Source: Dermatophagoides farinae (Eukaryota > Arthropoda > Arachnida > Sarcoptiformes > Pyroglyphidae). Taken from it: 64,000 bases of DNA. The notes under the pieces are model-generated. The model was not told where the DNA came from, searched no databases, and saw only the letters and a list, made by a program, of their open reading frames with translations. Each line of letters opens with the position of its first letter. Position 1 is the first letter of the stretch. The position numbers and the translations under genes are program-made. Below, one piece after another: positions 1-14,331 of this stretch. Location of the stretch: assembly GCF_024713945.1 (NCBI RefSeq), contig NC_134679.1:6205001-6269000 (forward strand). Reading direction: 5' to 3'.

Positions 1-3000
1 TATCAACATACGTATTGTATTGTTGGGTGCGATTACAACGATTATTTATTTTTGACAAATTTTTTGTCAATGAATTGCGTACAATGAACCGAATGATGAT
101 GATGATGACAAAAACAGAACAACAAAACAGAAAAATAGGTATTGCCTTTCGAAAAAAAAAATGTAATGAAAAAGCAAAAGAAGAAAAGAATTTCAATTTT
201 TTTTTCTCTTTGCTATTGTTGTTGGCTATCACAATGGTCCAGTATGATGATGATAATGGTCACCACGATCACCAAATACTCATTGATTGACCAATTTTTC
301 TTTATATTATCCCACACACACACACACAAAAAGAACATTACAAAAACCAATTGTTGTTGTTGTGTGTGTACGATGAACAAATCGATAATAACGATACCAC
401 AATAATAATCGATCATAATGTTTAATATTTAATGTTTTTATATGAATGGATATCGATTCTTGCAATATGTTTTGTCGTTGTTGTTGTTGTTGTTGGTGTT
501 CAATCAATACGCCCAACTGAAAACTAAACTAAACCAAACCAAAAAAAAAAAAAATTGCCAATTTTTTGGCTGTCTTACTATTCTTATTGGATATCAAAGG
601 AGAAAAAATCACCACCACCACCACCACCATTGAAAATGATCAGAAAATTTTTAACATTCATTATCATCATCATCATCATTGTTGTTGTTGTTGTTGTTGT
701 TTTTTGAAAATCTCAACTTTTATTTTTCTTTTCATTCTCAACATTTAGATTAAAAAATTTTTTTTTCAACAACCAGAACAATTTGTGTGTTTTTGTGTGG
801 ATGTGGTGAAAATAAGATTTTCTCCAGAACAATTCCATGATTTTTCGACTTTTTTTCCATTCATTCATTCATTCATTTGATCTGATTTAAAATTCTGGTC
901 ACCAAGTCTTTTTGTGTGTTTTATATAATGAACAATTCTTGTTGGATTTGTGTCTGTGTGTGGGTGTGTGTGTGCAAGTTGAAAAAATGTTGAAAAATTT
1001 CTCATCTCAAGTCTTTTTCTTATTCACATGATGATCTTGGCGTCGAGAGCCAGGGAGAGAGAGAAAGGGAGAAACGCCCACTTATCAATGTCATCAACAT
1101 TAACATTTTAGCCGGCATTTTTCTAGATAACCCAAAAAAAGAAAAATCTCAAAAATCTAGACGACTTATTATGGCCAAGATAAAAAAAAATCAAATCAAT
1201 AGAAGAGGATGATGGTGGTGGTGGTGGTGGTAAATGGATGGATTGGGCAGGAAAAAAAATTCCAATTCAAACAAAAAAAAAAACAAGAAAAATTCATTCA
1301 AATGTAATGACCGAATTTTAGAAAATTGAAAGCTAATTTCCTGGAAACAAATAATTTGAAAAAATCAACTACCATCTTCACTGTCTCCGTACAGAATGGC
1401 ATAATCATCAAAATGGATTTCATTCCATTTGGTAGACAAAGAATAAAAAAAAAATTCACATTGACAGTCATATTGAGAATTTGATCGTTGAGAATTTTTT
1501 TTTCTTTATTCTTTGTCGTGGAAAAAAAATTTTTTTTGTTTTCAAGTTTTCTCAAGTATTTATCAAGCATCTCGGATATATACTTATATTATATATATAA
1601 CAACGGGAACTTTGAAAATTTTTGACAAAATCAAAAATTTATTTGGTCAATAACTTGGACTTAGATAGAGCAGTATCTACAACACAAAGACAAACAGTCA
1701 TTGAGCATTGAGAATAAATATAAATCCACAGCAATACAACAGAATCTATACATTTTCGATAATTATTATTCCATATTGGGATTCATTCATTTATTTATTT
1801 TTTTTTCGCTTCAAACTTTTGGCTATCATCATTGCCATATAAAGAGATATTTTTGTTTTGTTGATTTTTTCCAAGAATTTTTTTCTCTCCTTTGAAGAGA
1901 AAGAGATGCACTTCATTTACATTCATTCTCACTTTCTTTATTTATCTCTCACTCTCTCTCTCATTCTCTATGGCTATCTGTCAATACTAATATTCAATGA
2001 TTATGATTGTGAATAGAGTAAAATGAATGCTTCATTGAATTTCAGCTTCTACTGCTGCTGCTTCTTATGATGATGATGATGATGCTTTTGTTGATGCATC
2101 TTGAACATTGTCACAACAGAAACTCAATGAAAATGAATAAATAACTGGACATAGATAGACCAAAAGAGAGAGAGAGAGAAAGAAAACATTGGCACCAAGA
2201 ATAATAAAATGAACATATTATACAATGGAACAGAATTTTGCAGAATTTATAATGATAAAGATAACTTTGTTTTTACATTTACATCTAACTAATATTTATT
2301 TAGACAAACAGGAGATTTTTTTTCTGTCTTTTTCCATTGTCATTTACTTGTTGTTGTCTAATACATTTGAATATTTGTAAAAAGAAAGAATAGAAAAAAA
2401 AGTTTCATTTTCATTCGAAATGAAAATATTGTTGTCGCTGTTGCTGATGATCAATAACAACAACAACAACAACAACTTTAAGTTCGACAAATTGACATTA
2501 TATAGATCATAAAGTGTTTGAATATTTGCCATATTTGTAATGCATGGGTTTCCATTTTTTTTCTCTCACTCATTTTCTGTTAAAATCGTACATTTCATCA
2601 TATCTCTGCCACTGTGGAATTCATTCTGTTCGAATAATTCAATGATGATGATTATGTGTTGCCGAAGAAAAATGAAGACGGAAAACCATTTTTTGAAAAA
2701 AATCAAGATCAAATTCAATAAAAAAAACAAGAAATTTAAAAAAACTCACAATTGACAATGTATGAAGACACAACAACAGCCAATGAAAATGAAATGACCC
2801 CACCATTTTGAACAACCGAATATTGAATGAATGAATATTCTTGAATTTCTGGAGAATTTTTTTGGTTATTCATTCAAAAAAAAAAAAAAATTTCCACCAG
2901 ATTTCAATGAATGAATGGAATCAAAATGTGCAGTAATTTTCATTTTTATTCGTTTTCGTCCATCATGATAGTGGAAAATTGTGTTAAAGAATTTTTTTTT

Positions 3001-4000
3001 CACAGTGAATTTATCATCATTATTCGAATTTTCGTTTCCGTTTCAAAAACATACAGATCATTTCTTTCTTTTTTTTTTCATTTATTTTCAATCGATCGAT
3101 TAATTTTTTTTTCATTTTTTTTATTTTTGATCTTGAACAAATTGAAAGCTAAACAGTCAAGAATGATTTATTTGATCGAGAGAGAGAGAGAAAAATTTTT
3201 CTTTTAATATTGAAAAGAACATGTGTGTGTGTGTGTGTATGATAATGAAAATCATTTCCGGAAAATTTCTCATATAAAAATTTATTAGAAAAAAAATACG
3301 ATTATCCAAGAGAATCTTTCTGGTAAATATTAAATTCCAATATATTTTGAACCAAAAAAAAAGAAAAAAATTTTTTACTTGGAATTTCATCAATTTTTTT
3401 TCTTTGCTTTTTGCTCATGTCAACAAACATGATAATAATTGATGATGACGATGATGATGATCGTCGACTATTTTTTTTCCAACAATGAAATCCAATCACA
3501 TACATACACAAAACGCGACAACGTCAAAATAAATCCAATTTCATTTTATTTCATTTTTTTTCTGGCACAACCATGGAAAACAACAAGAAAAAGAAACCTG
3601 CAAAAAATTCATGACACGTTTCGATTGAACACCGGAGAAAATGGTCAATTCATTATGTTTTGTTTTGTTTTGTTTTTTTAGCACATTTCAACAACCAAAA
3701 AAAAAATTGTCAAAGATTAATATTCGATCAGATTTGTGTGCGCGCACCAGCCAATGACAATAATAAAATTGAATACAAATCGAACAATTCTCATTAACAA
3801 AAAAAAAAAAAAAAAAAAAAAAAATAAAAAAAATATCAAAACAACAAATGACAACGTGTCTTTGTTGTTTTGTGCAATGGCCATGAATAGAAACATGAAC
3901 CAAATGAGAAATGATGAAAATAATTCTATCTGGCGCTCCTTATCCATCCATTCATTCATTCATTTGAGAATCAAATGATCCTTGAATAATTTGAATCAAG
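1..4000. other. Gene-free, microsatellite-rich DNA
   Basis: No reading frame here looks like a real exon; open frames are produced by repeats and A/T runs. Visible repeats include (CA)n near 313-328, (ACC)n near 610-629, (ATC)n followed at once by (GTT)n at 663-702, (GGT)n at 1213-1231, (CAA)n near 2457-2475, (GT)n near 3222-3238 and an uninterrupted A26 run at 3799-3824. No transposon ends, tRNA box B or spliceable conserved protein segment was seen. It could be intergenic DNA or an intron of a gene outside the window. Confidence 0.6.
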
Positions 4001-4974
4001 TGTGCGTTTGCACACCATTCTCAATGATGATCATGATGGCTGCAAAAAAAATGGGCTTGTTATTATCAAATATCGAGCTTTCCATTCTTTTTTTCTTGCT
4101 TTTGCTTTTCGTACCAATGATCCGAGAATTATGATTTTTTTTCTGTTTGTTTGTATGTGTGTTGTCGACTGAATCCGGAAATCAGCTTATTATTATTAGT
4201 ATTTATTTATTTATTTATTATCAATTTTGTTTGCCAATTTATAAGTGCATAAAACGGATGAATTTTCGGTGAAATTTTTATTGATCGAATTGTCTGGAAA
4301 GATTTCCGAATCACCCCTCCTCCCCCTCAATCAAAAACAAAATGATTGTGATGTTGTTCCAATGCAGATGATTTCAATTAGCAGCTGTGTGAGATGATGA
4401 TGTGCAAAAAAAAAAAAAAAAAAATCACCTGTTTACAGCCAATAAATCTTTTTTTTCTCTCTGTTTCTCACATATGTCATGGCCAAAGTGAGAGAACTAA
4501 TTTAATCAAAAAAATAATGACAAGAAGACAAACACAAAACATGATTAGTTGTTGACACCTTGATTGAAAATCGATTTGTAATTAATAATTATAGGAATAA
4601 ATAATGGTAAAAATGTATCGACGCCCTAACAATAATGACGATGATACCATACACATACACAGCAAAATTGAGCAACAAAAATTACTGGTTTCAAATGCAA
4701 GTCTTGTTATATTGAAATTGATAACATTTTGGTTCATTCTCTCTCTCTCTCACTCTCTCTCTGGCTCGGTCTGTTTGATTTAACAGAACAAAAAACGTTG
4801 AAAGTTTCCATTTCCATTTTTTTTCCAAGTTTCTTATATTCTTTTTTTTTCGTTGGAAATTGGTTATTATGTTTTCAACGAATGGAAAAACTAAACACAC
4901 ACACACACACACACATGTGACATAACAACAGCGACAACAAAAAAAAAAGAAAAAGAAAATCTACTCGATATATG

Positions 4975-5010
<36 letters not shown>

Positions 5011-5047
5011 TTGACCAGAAAAAAAAATTATCAAATAGCAATAAGGT

Positions 5048-5080
<33 letters not shown>

Positions 5081-8000
5081 CTTTTTTTCGACAACAACAA
5101 CAACAACAACATTCCATATACCAATTTTCACTAAAAATCCATTATCGTTTTCCTAATATTTTTTTTTCCTTTCTTTATTTCTCTTGATTCTATCGTTGTC
5201 ATTGACAATATGTGTGTGTGTGTGTGTGTGTGTTGTGTGCATGTTACTGACATTGTGTCGATTTCAATTACCATTTCAATTCTGTCCAGTCATTTAGTAT
5301 TTTTTGTGTTTGTGTGTGTGTGTGTGTATTCACCTGAAATTTCATAACAATTCTGTTTCTTATTATTATTATTATTATTAAGATGAAAACTTATTTTTCT
5401 TTTTTTTTCTGTGTTCCAGAACAAATTATTGTTACAATATTTCAAATGTTTGTTGTTATAATATCAATGGCAAAAAATACCAAATAAACAAAATTGGCGA
5501 TTGGTCAAAAAAAATGGGTCCAAAGTTAAGTTTTTGTTTTGTTTTCATAGGAATCATAGGAAAAAAAATGAAATTATGGAGAAAAAAATGCACCCAAATG
5601 AATAATAAGAGAAAAATTTATGTTCAGTGAATTCGAATTAGGTCAAAAAAAAATAGAAAAAAAAATTGATAGCATCAATTATTATTATGTATTTTCATTA
5701 TTACAAAGTAAAAGCCAGTGAGTGTGTCAGTGGGTGAGTGAGTGAGTGAAAAAAATAAAGAGATAACCATCATCATCATCATCATAATATTGGCAAAAAA
5801 AAAATGTTTGAAGTATCATCATCATCATCATCATAATCATCATTTATTTCACTTGAAATACATAACAATTGCCAAATTCTTTTGCACAAAATTTATTATT
5901 ATTATTATTATTATGAAACAACAACAATATTCCTACAGAATTATGAGAGACAAGAGAAATGAGAGAAAGATGGAAAAAAATGGTAACAATTTTTTTTTTG
6001 CTATTCCATTCTGGCTGTAGTTCAAGGAAAATTTATGATTCATAATTTTTCATCATCATCATCATTATCATTGTGTGTGTGTGTCTATGATATTAATATC
6101 AATATTTGAAAATGGATTTCAATCCATACATTTGGTAAAACTTTTTGAAAATGATGTCATCATGGCTTGTTGAGAATACAACAAAAAAAAAATAAATAAA
6201 ATCGATTTGTTTTGATTTCAATGGATTTTCAAAAAAAAAGTTGATGGTTTTTTTTCCTGTATAAATCCAAAATAAAAAAAAATAGTCAAATGAATTACAA
6301 TTTTACAAATTGAAGTTGAAATTGAAACAGAAGAAAATTCATTCAAATTTATTCACTTTTGATCACTATAGTAATGGTGAAATGGCTAAATTAGTCTGGT
6401 GAATTTATCTTACACACACACACGCATGAAAAACGATTCAAGATTCCAATCAATTTTTGTTCTAATTTTTGTCTATTTTAAATTACATGTTCACTGTTTA
6501 ACCAGGAAAAAAAAACAAATTCAGTGATCATCAATTTGGAATTTAAAATTCGTTTGTTTGATGAAACCAAACATCGACAACAATTTACTGGGTTTTTTTT
6601 CGTCGCTGTTGAAATTTTTTATATTTTTTTTCTGTTTAAATCAAAAATTGCTGTCCATTTTTGTCATCAAAAAAAAAAAAAAAAAAAAATCTTCCTCTTC
6701 AACCAGAACAAGGAAAATTCATGTTAAAATGTAAAAATTGAGAAAAATTTTCCTTGAAATTCAAATATTTGATTAGTTGTCGCTGGAGAAAAAATGAAAA
6801 ATTTCCGTTCCATTTTTTGTCGTTGTTTAATAATTCATGTAAATAAAAGAATAAAAGCCTAGACAGAATGTCAAGCAAAAAAAAAGTCATTTTTAAGGTT
6901 AAAAAAATACAATTGACCACCGATCAATACATCGATATTGACATTTACATTATCAACATCATCATCATCATCATCAAAAGTTTTTGAAAAGCCGCATCAC
7001 ACAAATACAAAAATAGAAATAATCTTCTTTTGTTTTATTCGTTTACAATTGCACATAATTCTTGAATTAAGTGAAAATCCATCACCACAACTAAATCGGA
7101 TAAAAGGGAAAATGAAAATCTTTATTTAGATTTCGAGGATGTCAATGACAAATTCTGGAAAATTCTTTAAGAATCTATAGACTCTCTCTCACTATGTGTG
7201 TGTGTGTGTGGTTTATATGTAAAAGAATTACTGATAATGGTTTTTTTTAATGTGTAATTGTACTTGTGGATTGCCCGGTTTTTTTTTGACTGCCCTACCT
7301 CCACCCATCCTATTCTTATCGAAAACATGAAAAAAACCTACGAAATTCTTCTTCTTCTTCTTCTTAAGACATTACTAAGAAAAATGGATTGTCAATCGTT
7401 TTGATTAGGTTCTGGACAATGACAGTAACAACAACAACAACAACAATGACAACTATGAAAATGACTACGAGAATAAAACCATGGATTAATATATTGGAAC
7501 AATGTTCTCGTTTTAACAATGATGAATTTTCTGATCGTAAGAAAAAAAACGAATATAAATCTAGTGTATACTTTTAATCTACTACTACTACCATCACCGC
7601 CATGACCACAAAATACTCGAATAATAAAAAAAAAGTTATTTTTATCTTTACACACAGATAAACAGATAGATAGATGAAGAGGATCCAAACAACACACACA
7701 CACACACACACAAGCACACTGAAGAAGATATTACTGGAACTAAGAACTTGAAAATGAATGAAAAAAAAAGAAAAAAGAATGGAAAATAAATAAATAAGCG
7801 GTAGATTCATTTTTAGCTGATCAATAAATGACAATGTGACAATATTTTGAAAAATTCAACAATAAACAACAACAACAACAATTCTGGTTTGTCCTCATTC
7901 GACATTCATTCATTAATGATTTCGTATGTAATCTTTATTTATTTATGTTTACGGAATTTCGATTTTTTTTTGCTCCTGTCGATATTCTGTTAAGTTTTTT
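4001..8000. other. Gene-free, microsatellite-rich DNA
   Basis: No supported gene. The stretch 4738-5233 is a compound microsatellite zone: (CT)n at 4738-4763, (CA)n at 4895-4914, (GT)n at 4976-5002, (CT)n at 5055-5081 and (GT)n at 5211-5233. Further on are (ATT)n near 5361-5380, several (CAT)n tracts at 5768-6064, an A run near 6670-6689, (TTC)n at 7350-7367 and (CA)n at 7693-7712. Open frames of 60 to 105 codons here translate to repeats or Phe/Lys runs. Confidence 0.6.
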
Positions 8001-11000
8001 TTTTGCTCTCTGCCCAGGCAGCACGACAAAGTTAATTGCATTGATCATAGAATTTTCGATATGAACAAAAAAAAAGTTTATAAAAAATTTCAAATTTAAA
8101 TTCTGTGAAACTTTGTCAATTTTTCATCATCATCATCATCATTAACTGGAATATTCTCGAAGGAAAAAAAAGCAACAGGCCTGAATTTAAATATGAATTT
8201 TTTTTTCGTTTCAATCATCATCGTCGTCATCGTCGTCATGATCGAACAAAAAAAAAATAATCCACCAATAAATCATTTATGAAATTTCATTTTTCCATGT
8301 AGAAAAAAAACAACATTTTAATAATTCAACATTCTAACCCATTGAAAACAAAATTTCAACCCATTGCAGCAAGAAACATGATGTAAAAACCTACCTTTTT
8401 TCGATATTTTTTTTTTAATAAACTTGCGAAAAAAAATTACATCAAACGTGATTAGAATGAATTAGATTAAACTTTTGATGATGATCCATGAATGAACACA
8501 CACACACAAACACAGTCGGTTGTGTTGTCCGGCCACATCAAATTGGACATTTGGGCAACCTCCACTGTTGCTCTACTACTACTAATTTCTTTTTTTTGTG
8601 ATTAATCAATTTAGATTAATTAATTAATTATGATATATGATCATTATCACAAACGCAAACACAAACACATACACAAATTGCATATGATGGTGGTAATTAT
8701 TTTCATTTCAAAAAAAAAAAAATCTAAACAGTGTCGTATGTCGTTGGTAATGGTGTTGGACCGTAATCATATCCATTTCAAATGAAAATTTTTTTTTTGT
8801 GATTAACCAGAAAACTAAAACCAATAGTATTTACGTATACGTCATTTTTGGATTTTTTTTATTATTAACAATGTAATGATTTTTTAAAATTAACAACAAT
8901 AAAAAAAAATTGCTTGCTTGATTGATTGGTGAATTTTTTTTCGTTATTCTGTTTACTTTAAACCGGATGTTTTATACAAACAAAATTGATATATCCATTG
9001 TTGTTGTTGCTACTGCCGATGTTGTTGCTGTTGATGATGATTTGTCGTTTATTCATAATCAATCACACACACACACACAGAGACACTTTGAATAAACAAA
9101 CAAACAAATGTATGGATGATCAAAAATGGATCGATAAACAATACAAAAATCGATGAAGTGTTTATTGTAATGAATAATTTGTCATCATCATTATCATGTT
9201 GTTGTTGGTGATGATGATGAACCGATCATATCCGATGCAATCAAACGAATGATACATATTGAGAGAGAACAAAAAATCTGAATGAGAATTTTGAAACAAC
9301 ATATACGATGTTTTTACGCACGCTTGTGTGTATTTAATCTGGTAATATGCATCAAGTATATGCGTGTGTGTGTGTGTTTGTCATATTTACCGGGGTGATG
9401 CGCAGAATTATTACCAGAATACCAACACCACTATCACCGTAAGGAATCGACTTTTATTATTTTTTTTTCTCCAATATTCTTCTATGAATTTTGGGAAACA
9501 TATAAAATTACAAACACAACCACCACCACCATCACTACTACTACTACTACTGTTACCGATAATTTGATCCACCAACAACAGAAGAAAAAAATGGCTTCTA
9601 AGGAATAAAAGGAATATAAACAAAAAAAAAAACAGAAAAATAAGAATTCACAGACAACGATGACGACGTACATTTTTTTCCATCATTCTTAGAGAATGCA
9701 TTGAGAATAAATTCGGTAAATTAATAGATTTCATGTCATTTGACAAAGTAAATATTTAAAAAAGAATATTCATTCATTCATAAGTTTTTTATTTTATTTC
9801 ATTTTTTTATTCAATGAATAAATATAGTATATACAGAATCATGGACAAGATTCTTTGGACAAGTCCATTATTACCATTGTATAGTATGTGTATCTGGTCG
9901 AATCTAGTCTAATCTGGTCCAATCTAGTTGAATGGTAGATTTGGATCCGAAAAAAAACAGAAAAAAAATCATCAAGTTTCCAGTTACAAACTTACAAAAA
10001 GGATATATCTGCAGATCATATATGAAAAAAAAATTTGAATGTATTATCATGGGATTGAAGAAGTGAACAAAAAAAAAATTTTAAAATGTACACATTTTAC
10101 CACTACAACTGGAGCACTTTTACTACTACCACTGAAGGAATTTTTTTTTTCGACAAAAAAAAAGAATTCATTCAATTCAATTGGCGCGTAGATAATATAA
10201 TGATGATAAAACCGGGTAAATAAATAAATAAACAAACCGAATGCCGAATGCAATGAATACCCAGGCACACACACACACACACCCAAAAGTAATTCCTTTG
10301 ATTTCCAGATATACATTACATTTCCAAAGTTTTTTATATTTAAATCAGTAAATTTTGAAGAAAAAAACGAGAATTTGTTGTTGTTGTTGTTGTTGTTGTC
10401 GTAATGAAAAGTTTGTTTTTTTTCATGTTTATCATAATGATGATGACGATGATGATGAACTTTTCGGTTTTCAACATTCATCATTCATCATCATCAACGA
10501 GTTTTATTTGAACAAAAAAAAATTCTTTTTCTATGAAAATCAAACAAATGAATCCACAGAGATGGTAAAATTTGAAAAAATTATGCAATAGAAACGTAGA
10601 GAAAAAAATTTTTTTTTTTTTTTTTCATTAAATCAAAAGTTATTCTGGCCAAAATTCAATAATACAAACAACTGGCCAACTGGTTATTCAATTTGGATAT
10701 ATTAGATGAAAGAAAACAAAGCGTTAATTTTTATAATGTGTGGGTGGTTTATAGTCAAGAGAGGTTTGATTAAAAATAAAACAAACAAATAACACACACG
10801 CGCGCGCAAATGAGGAGAATGGCAAAAACAAATTGAATTTGAATGTAAACGAAAACCAAAAAGCAAAGTAATGAAGAAAATTTGCTGATCACAAACAAAC
10901 AAACAAGAAAAGAAAAGAAAATTTCAATTCAATTTCAGAGATATTGAATATATTCAATTATAAAATGTGAATTTTGTGTGTTTGTGTGTGTCTGGCTTGA

Positions 11001-12000
11001 ATTTCGTGAAAGAAACGATTTTTTTTTGCTGACCCAAACAGAAAAAAGAATTGGGAAAAATCAAACCAATCCAAAACATTTCAAAAAAAGAATGTTTTGT
11101 CGTTTCGTCATGTTTTGTCGTTTTTTTTTCTTTGATTTTGATTTTCATATTCCACGTTTCCTGGCTGGCTGTTGTTGTCATTGTCATTCATTGTGATTGA
11201 CAACAAATTTTTTTTGTTTGTTTGTCGACAGATTAACGAAAAAAAAAATGATGATGAAAATCAAAAAAAGGTGCGGCCATCAAACAGATTTTTTTTTGTT
11301 CTCAAATGGATGTCAACCAACCTTGTAGTAGCAAACAGAATCAGAATTTTTGTTTTTCAAGAAAATTTCAACGTAGAAAAAACGAAAACGAAAACGAAAA
11401 AAAATTGATCACACACACCGACATCGACATCGACAACAACATAGATGACTTGGTTTCTAATTTTTTTTAATTACTTTTTTTTTTCTTTCCACCCATTTTT
11501 TTTTCTTCTTCTGTTCTATAATTCTTCTCGGTGCGCTATGTGAGAATTGGCCTACTAATTTTTCATCGTCATACTGTGTGGTTGTCGTTGATTTTTTTTA
11601 ATTACTTTTTTTTCACTCAAAATTAAAGATTTTTTTCGGTTTTCATTTAAAATAATTTTTCTCCTTCTCTCAAGATGACATAATCAATGTATATGATGAT
11701 GATCAGAGAGCAAAAAAAAAAAAAAAAAAAAAAAATGAAAAGAAACAAACGAAGTCCTAGGTGATAAACATTTATGAAATTTTTTCCATCTAGATAATGA
11801 TCATTATCATAGAGGATCAAGAAAAAAAATCAGCAAACATCAGCATGATACCATCATGATCATCATTATTATTCATCAAATGATTGAACGAGAAAAAATT
11901 TTTTCAATCAATTTGATCATTGAAAACAACAAGATGTAAAAAAAAACATTTTGAAATTTAATGATGAAGAAAAAAAAATGTCTTGAAGAGTTTGCTTGAT
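8001..12000. other. Gene-free, microsatellite-rich DNA
   Basis: No supported gene. Repeats include (CA)n near 8499-8509 and 9064-9080, (ACT)n near 9534-9550, (GTT)n at 10376-10399 and an A24 run at 11712-11735. A degenerate short tandem repeat (variants of AATCTAGTC/AATCTGGTC) lies at about 9893-9935. A 145-codon minus-strand open frame at 10047-10484 is rich in His, Asn and Phe runs and is treated as chance. Confidence 0.6.
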
Positions 12001-12670
12001 GGAAAAATGATGTTGCATTTTTGTTTTTTACCCGGCCAAAAAAATGAACTTTTCCGAGAAAAAAAAATGATTCAATTTTGATGCCGACAAAAATTCCTGG
12101 ACATCAACAACAACATGAACAAGCGACAAGCCCAAAGGGATTTCAGTTCACATTTCTTTGCTGGAATGGAATGTCTTTTTGTTTCAATAAATGAAAAATT
12201 TAACTTTAAAATTTTTTTTTTTACCACCACTTTTGAATCATTATTTGTGATCTATGAATGATTCTTGTTTGCTGTCTTTTTCTATGAAAATGTGGAAACA
12301 AACCAGACCAACAAGCTAAACAAGAAAAAAAAGGAAAAACGAACCAAGACACACATACACACATTAGACATTATCATCATTCTGTTGGTTCATGGTTGTT
12401 TCCTGTTGTAGTGTATATTTTATTATTCATTTACTAACCAGAATAAATGGTGTGGTTATGGCCATATATGTTAAGTAGCAACAAAACAAAGCAAAAAAAA
12501 AAATTTTATTTTTTTGCTAAAATAATGGCTAGCTGGTGTGTTTGTATGAGTGTGTGGACAAATTTAATTCATTTAGATATATAAATAAATAAATAAATGT
12601 ATCATTCATTTTCATTGTAATACAATGAACGGAAATGGTCATTTTTATCGTATGATGACGATGATGGTCA

Positions 12671-12705
<35 letters not shown>

Positions 12706-13509
12706 TTTAACCGATTCATCATCATATACGATATATTTGAATCAATTGCCAATTTCTTTGATATGTTGGTAATAGCAAAAAAAAAATCCAACTTCATTAA
12801 TGTCGCAGCCAACATTTACTCAATACTGGAATATTTTTAAGACACAACGACAATTGCTAATGATAAGAGATAATGGAAAAAGAAAGAAAAAAATTTGCCT
12901 ATCAACAAAGAAACTTACCGAAACTTTTTTTCTTCTTCATCATCATCATCATCATTTTGTCTAGGTTTTTTTTTCTTCCAGCCAAATGGAATTCAGGTTT
13001 TGGTTTTCTTTTTTTTCTTTCTTTTTTTTTCTTCTCATTCATGTAACACACACCAAATGAACAGGAAATGAATGTACCATACCGGTATAATAAAAAATGG
13101 TTTTGTTTTTTTTTTCTTCGAAAAAAAGAAGTGGCAAAAAACACACCCACAGCCACCACCGCTAACCACCAACCATATACGGTATTCAGATGATGATGGA
13201 ACATATGTTCGATGAAAAAACATTTCCGGTTGCTGTTGTTGTTGTTGTTGCTATAATTTTCATGAATATTATGAATGATTGGATTGTGGCTGAAATGGAG
13301 CCATTAATTTTTTTTTTTTCGTCGTTGTTGTTGTTCTTATTTTTTTTTTTTTGGTGGCAAATTCAAAGAAAATTTTTTTTTTTTTTTTTTGTTTGTTTCG
13401 TTTTCAAAATATAATCGATTCGTAAATTTTCTATCTTCTCTTTCACTGTTTGGTGAACAACAGATGTATGTGATGATCATTATCATGATGATGATGGTGG
13501 TGGTGATGG

Positions 13510-13532
13510 TCGTCGAATATCGATATCGACGA
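13510..13532. promoter_or_regulatory. Near-palindrome around a DRE word
   Basis: TCGTCG, one unpaired A, the palindrome ATATCGATAT, then CGACGA. The centre contains TATCGATA (13518-13525), the insect DNA-replication-related element. GATGATCATTATCAT-like sequence on both sides extends the imperfect dyad to about 13470-13555. No gene start is recognised beside it. Confidence 0.25.
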
Positions 13533-13889
13533 TAATGATCATGATCATCATCATCTGAACAAACAAACAGCTTGACCACATGTTTCCATCGAGAATTTTT
13601 TTTTCTCTTCATTTCAAATCAAATCAAATCGAAAAAAAAATTCAATTGTCCATTTTTTGTTGTTCATTTACGAATTTTTTTTACAACCCGAATAAAATGA
13701 ATTGAGATAACAAACAAACAAAAAAAAAAGTTTAACGTAAACACTAAATAAACTTTTTCAGTTTCTCTTCGATTCTGTTTGCTGTTAGTTTGTTTATGTT
13801 TCAAATTTACGAGTACAGAGAGAGTGAAAAAAATAGATTATCAATGAAAATTACACGATAATCAAATCAATGATGATGAACATGATCAC

Positions 13890-13894
<5 letters not shown>

Positions 13895-13930
<36 letters not shown>
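13895..13930 (+). repeat. (AC)n microsatellite
   Basis: About 18 uninterrupted AC units, the longest perfect dinucleotide tract I noticed. It is a likely length-variable locus. Confidence 0.85.
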
Positions 13931-13933
<3 letters not shown>

Positions 13934-14262
13934 TAATTAAATTTATCGTCAATTCATTTCTCATGATATTTTTTCAAAGTTCTTCACATATAAAATATAT
14001 TTTTTTTATTACATTACAAATCGTAGCCATTTTATTCAGGAAATCATGTCACGTATATTGATCATTGATACACAATGTTGATCCATTACAATACAATATG
14101 ATTCGATATAAATTAATTGCTACCAATATGATACATTTACAATTGGTGAAAAATTGTTTTTTTCATTTTTTTTTTTTTTTGACCAAATCTAAAATGAAAA
14201 ATCATTGATTGATTGAAATGAAATGGTGTAGAATTTTGAAAACAATTTAAAAACGCGGCAGT

Positions 14263-14331
14263 ATTGCCATCTGTGGTTGAGAATCAAAATATTTTTTTTT
14301 ATTTTTACATTCAAATGCAATAGATGGCGAC
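14263..14331. promoter_or_regulatory. Opposed AGATGGC words (CTCF- or YY1-like)
   Basis: GCCATCT at 14266-14272 and AGATGGC at 14322-14328 are about 50 bases apart in opposite orientation. The second, in CAATAGATGGCGAC, resembles the core of arthropod CTCF sites and also the YY1/Pho word GATGGC. A third copy, CAACAGATGGCAAC, is at 57668-57681. The evidence is motif resemblance only. Confidence 0.2.

Noticed and set aside
9893-9935. Short direct repeats that might suggest a CRISPR or satellite
   Set aside because: The units are 9 to 11 bases, degenerate and few; there are no spacers of even length and the genome is eukaryotic.
10047-10484. 145-codon minus-strand open frame
   Set aside because: His, Asn and Phe homopolymers from microsatellites; no conserved-looking core.
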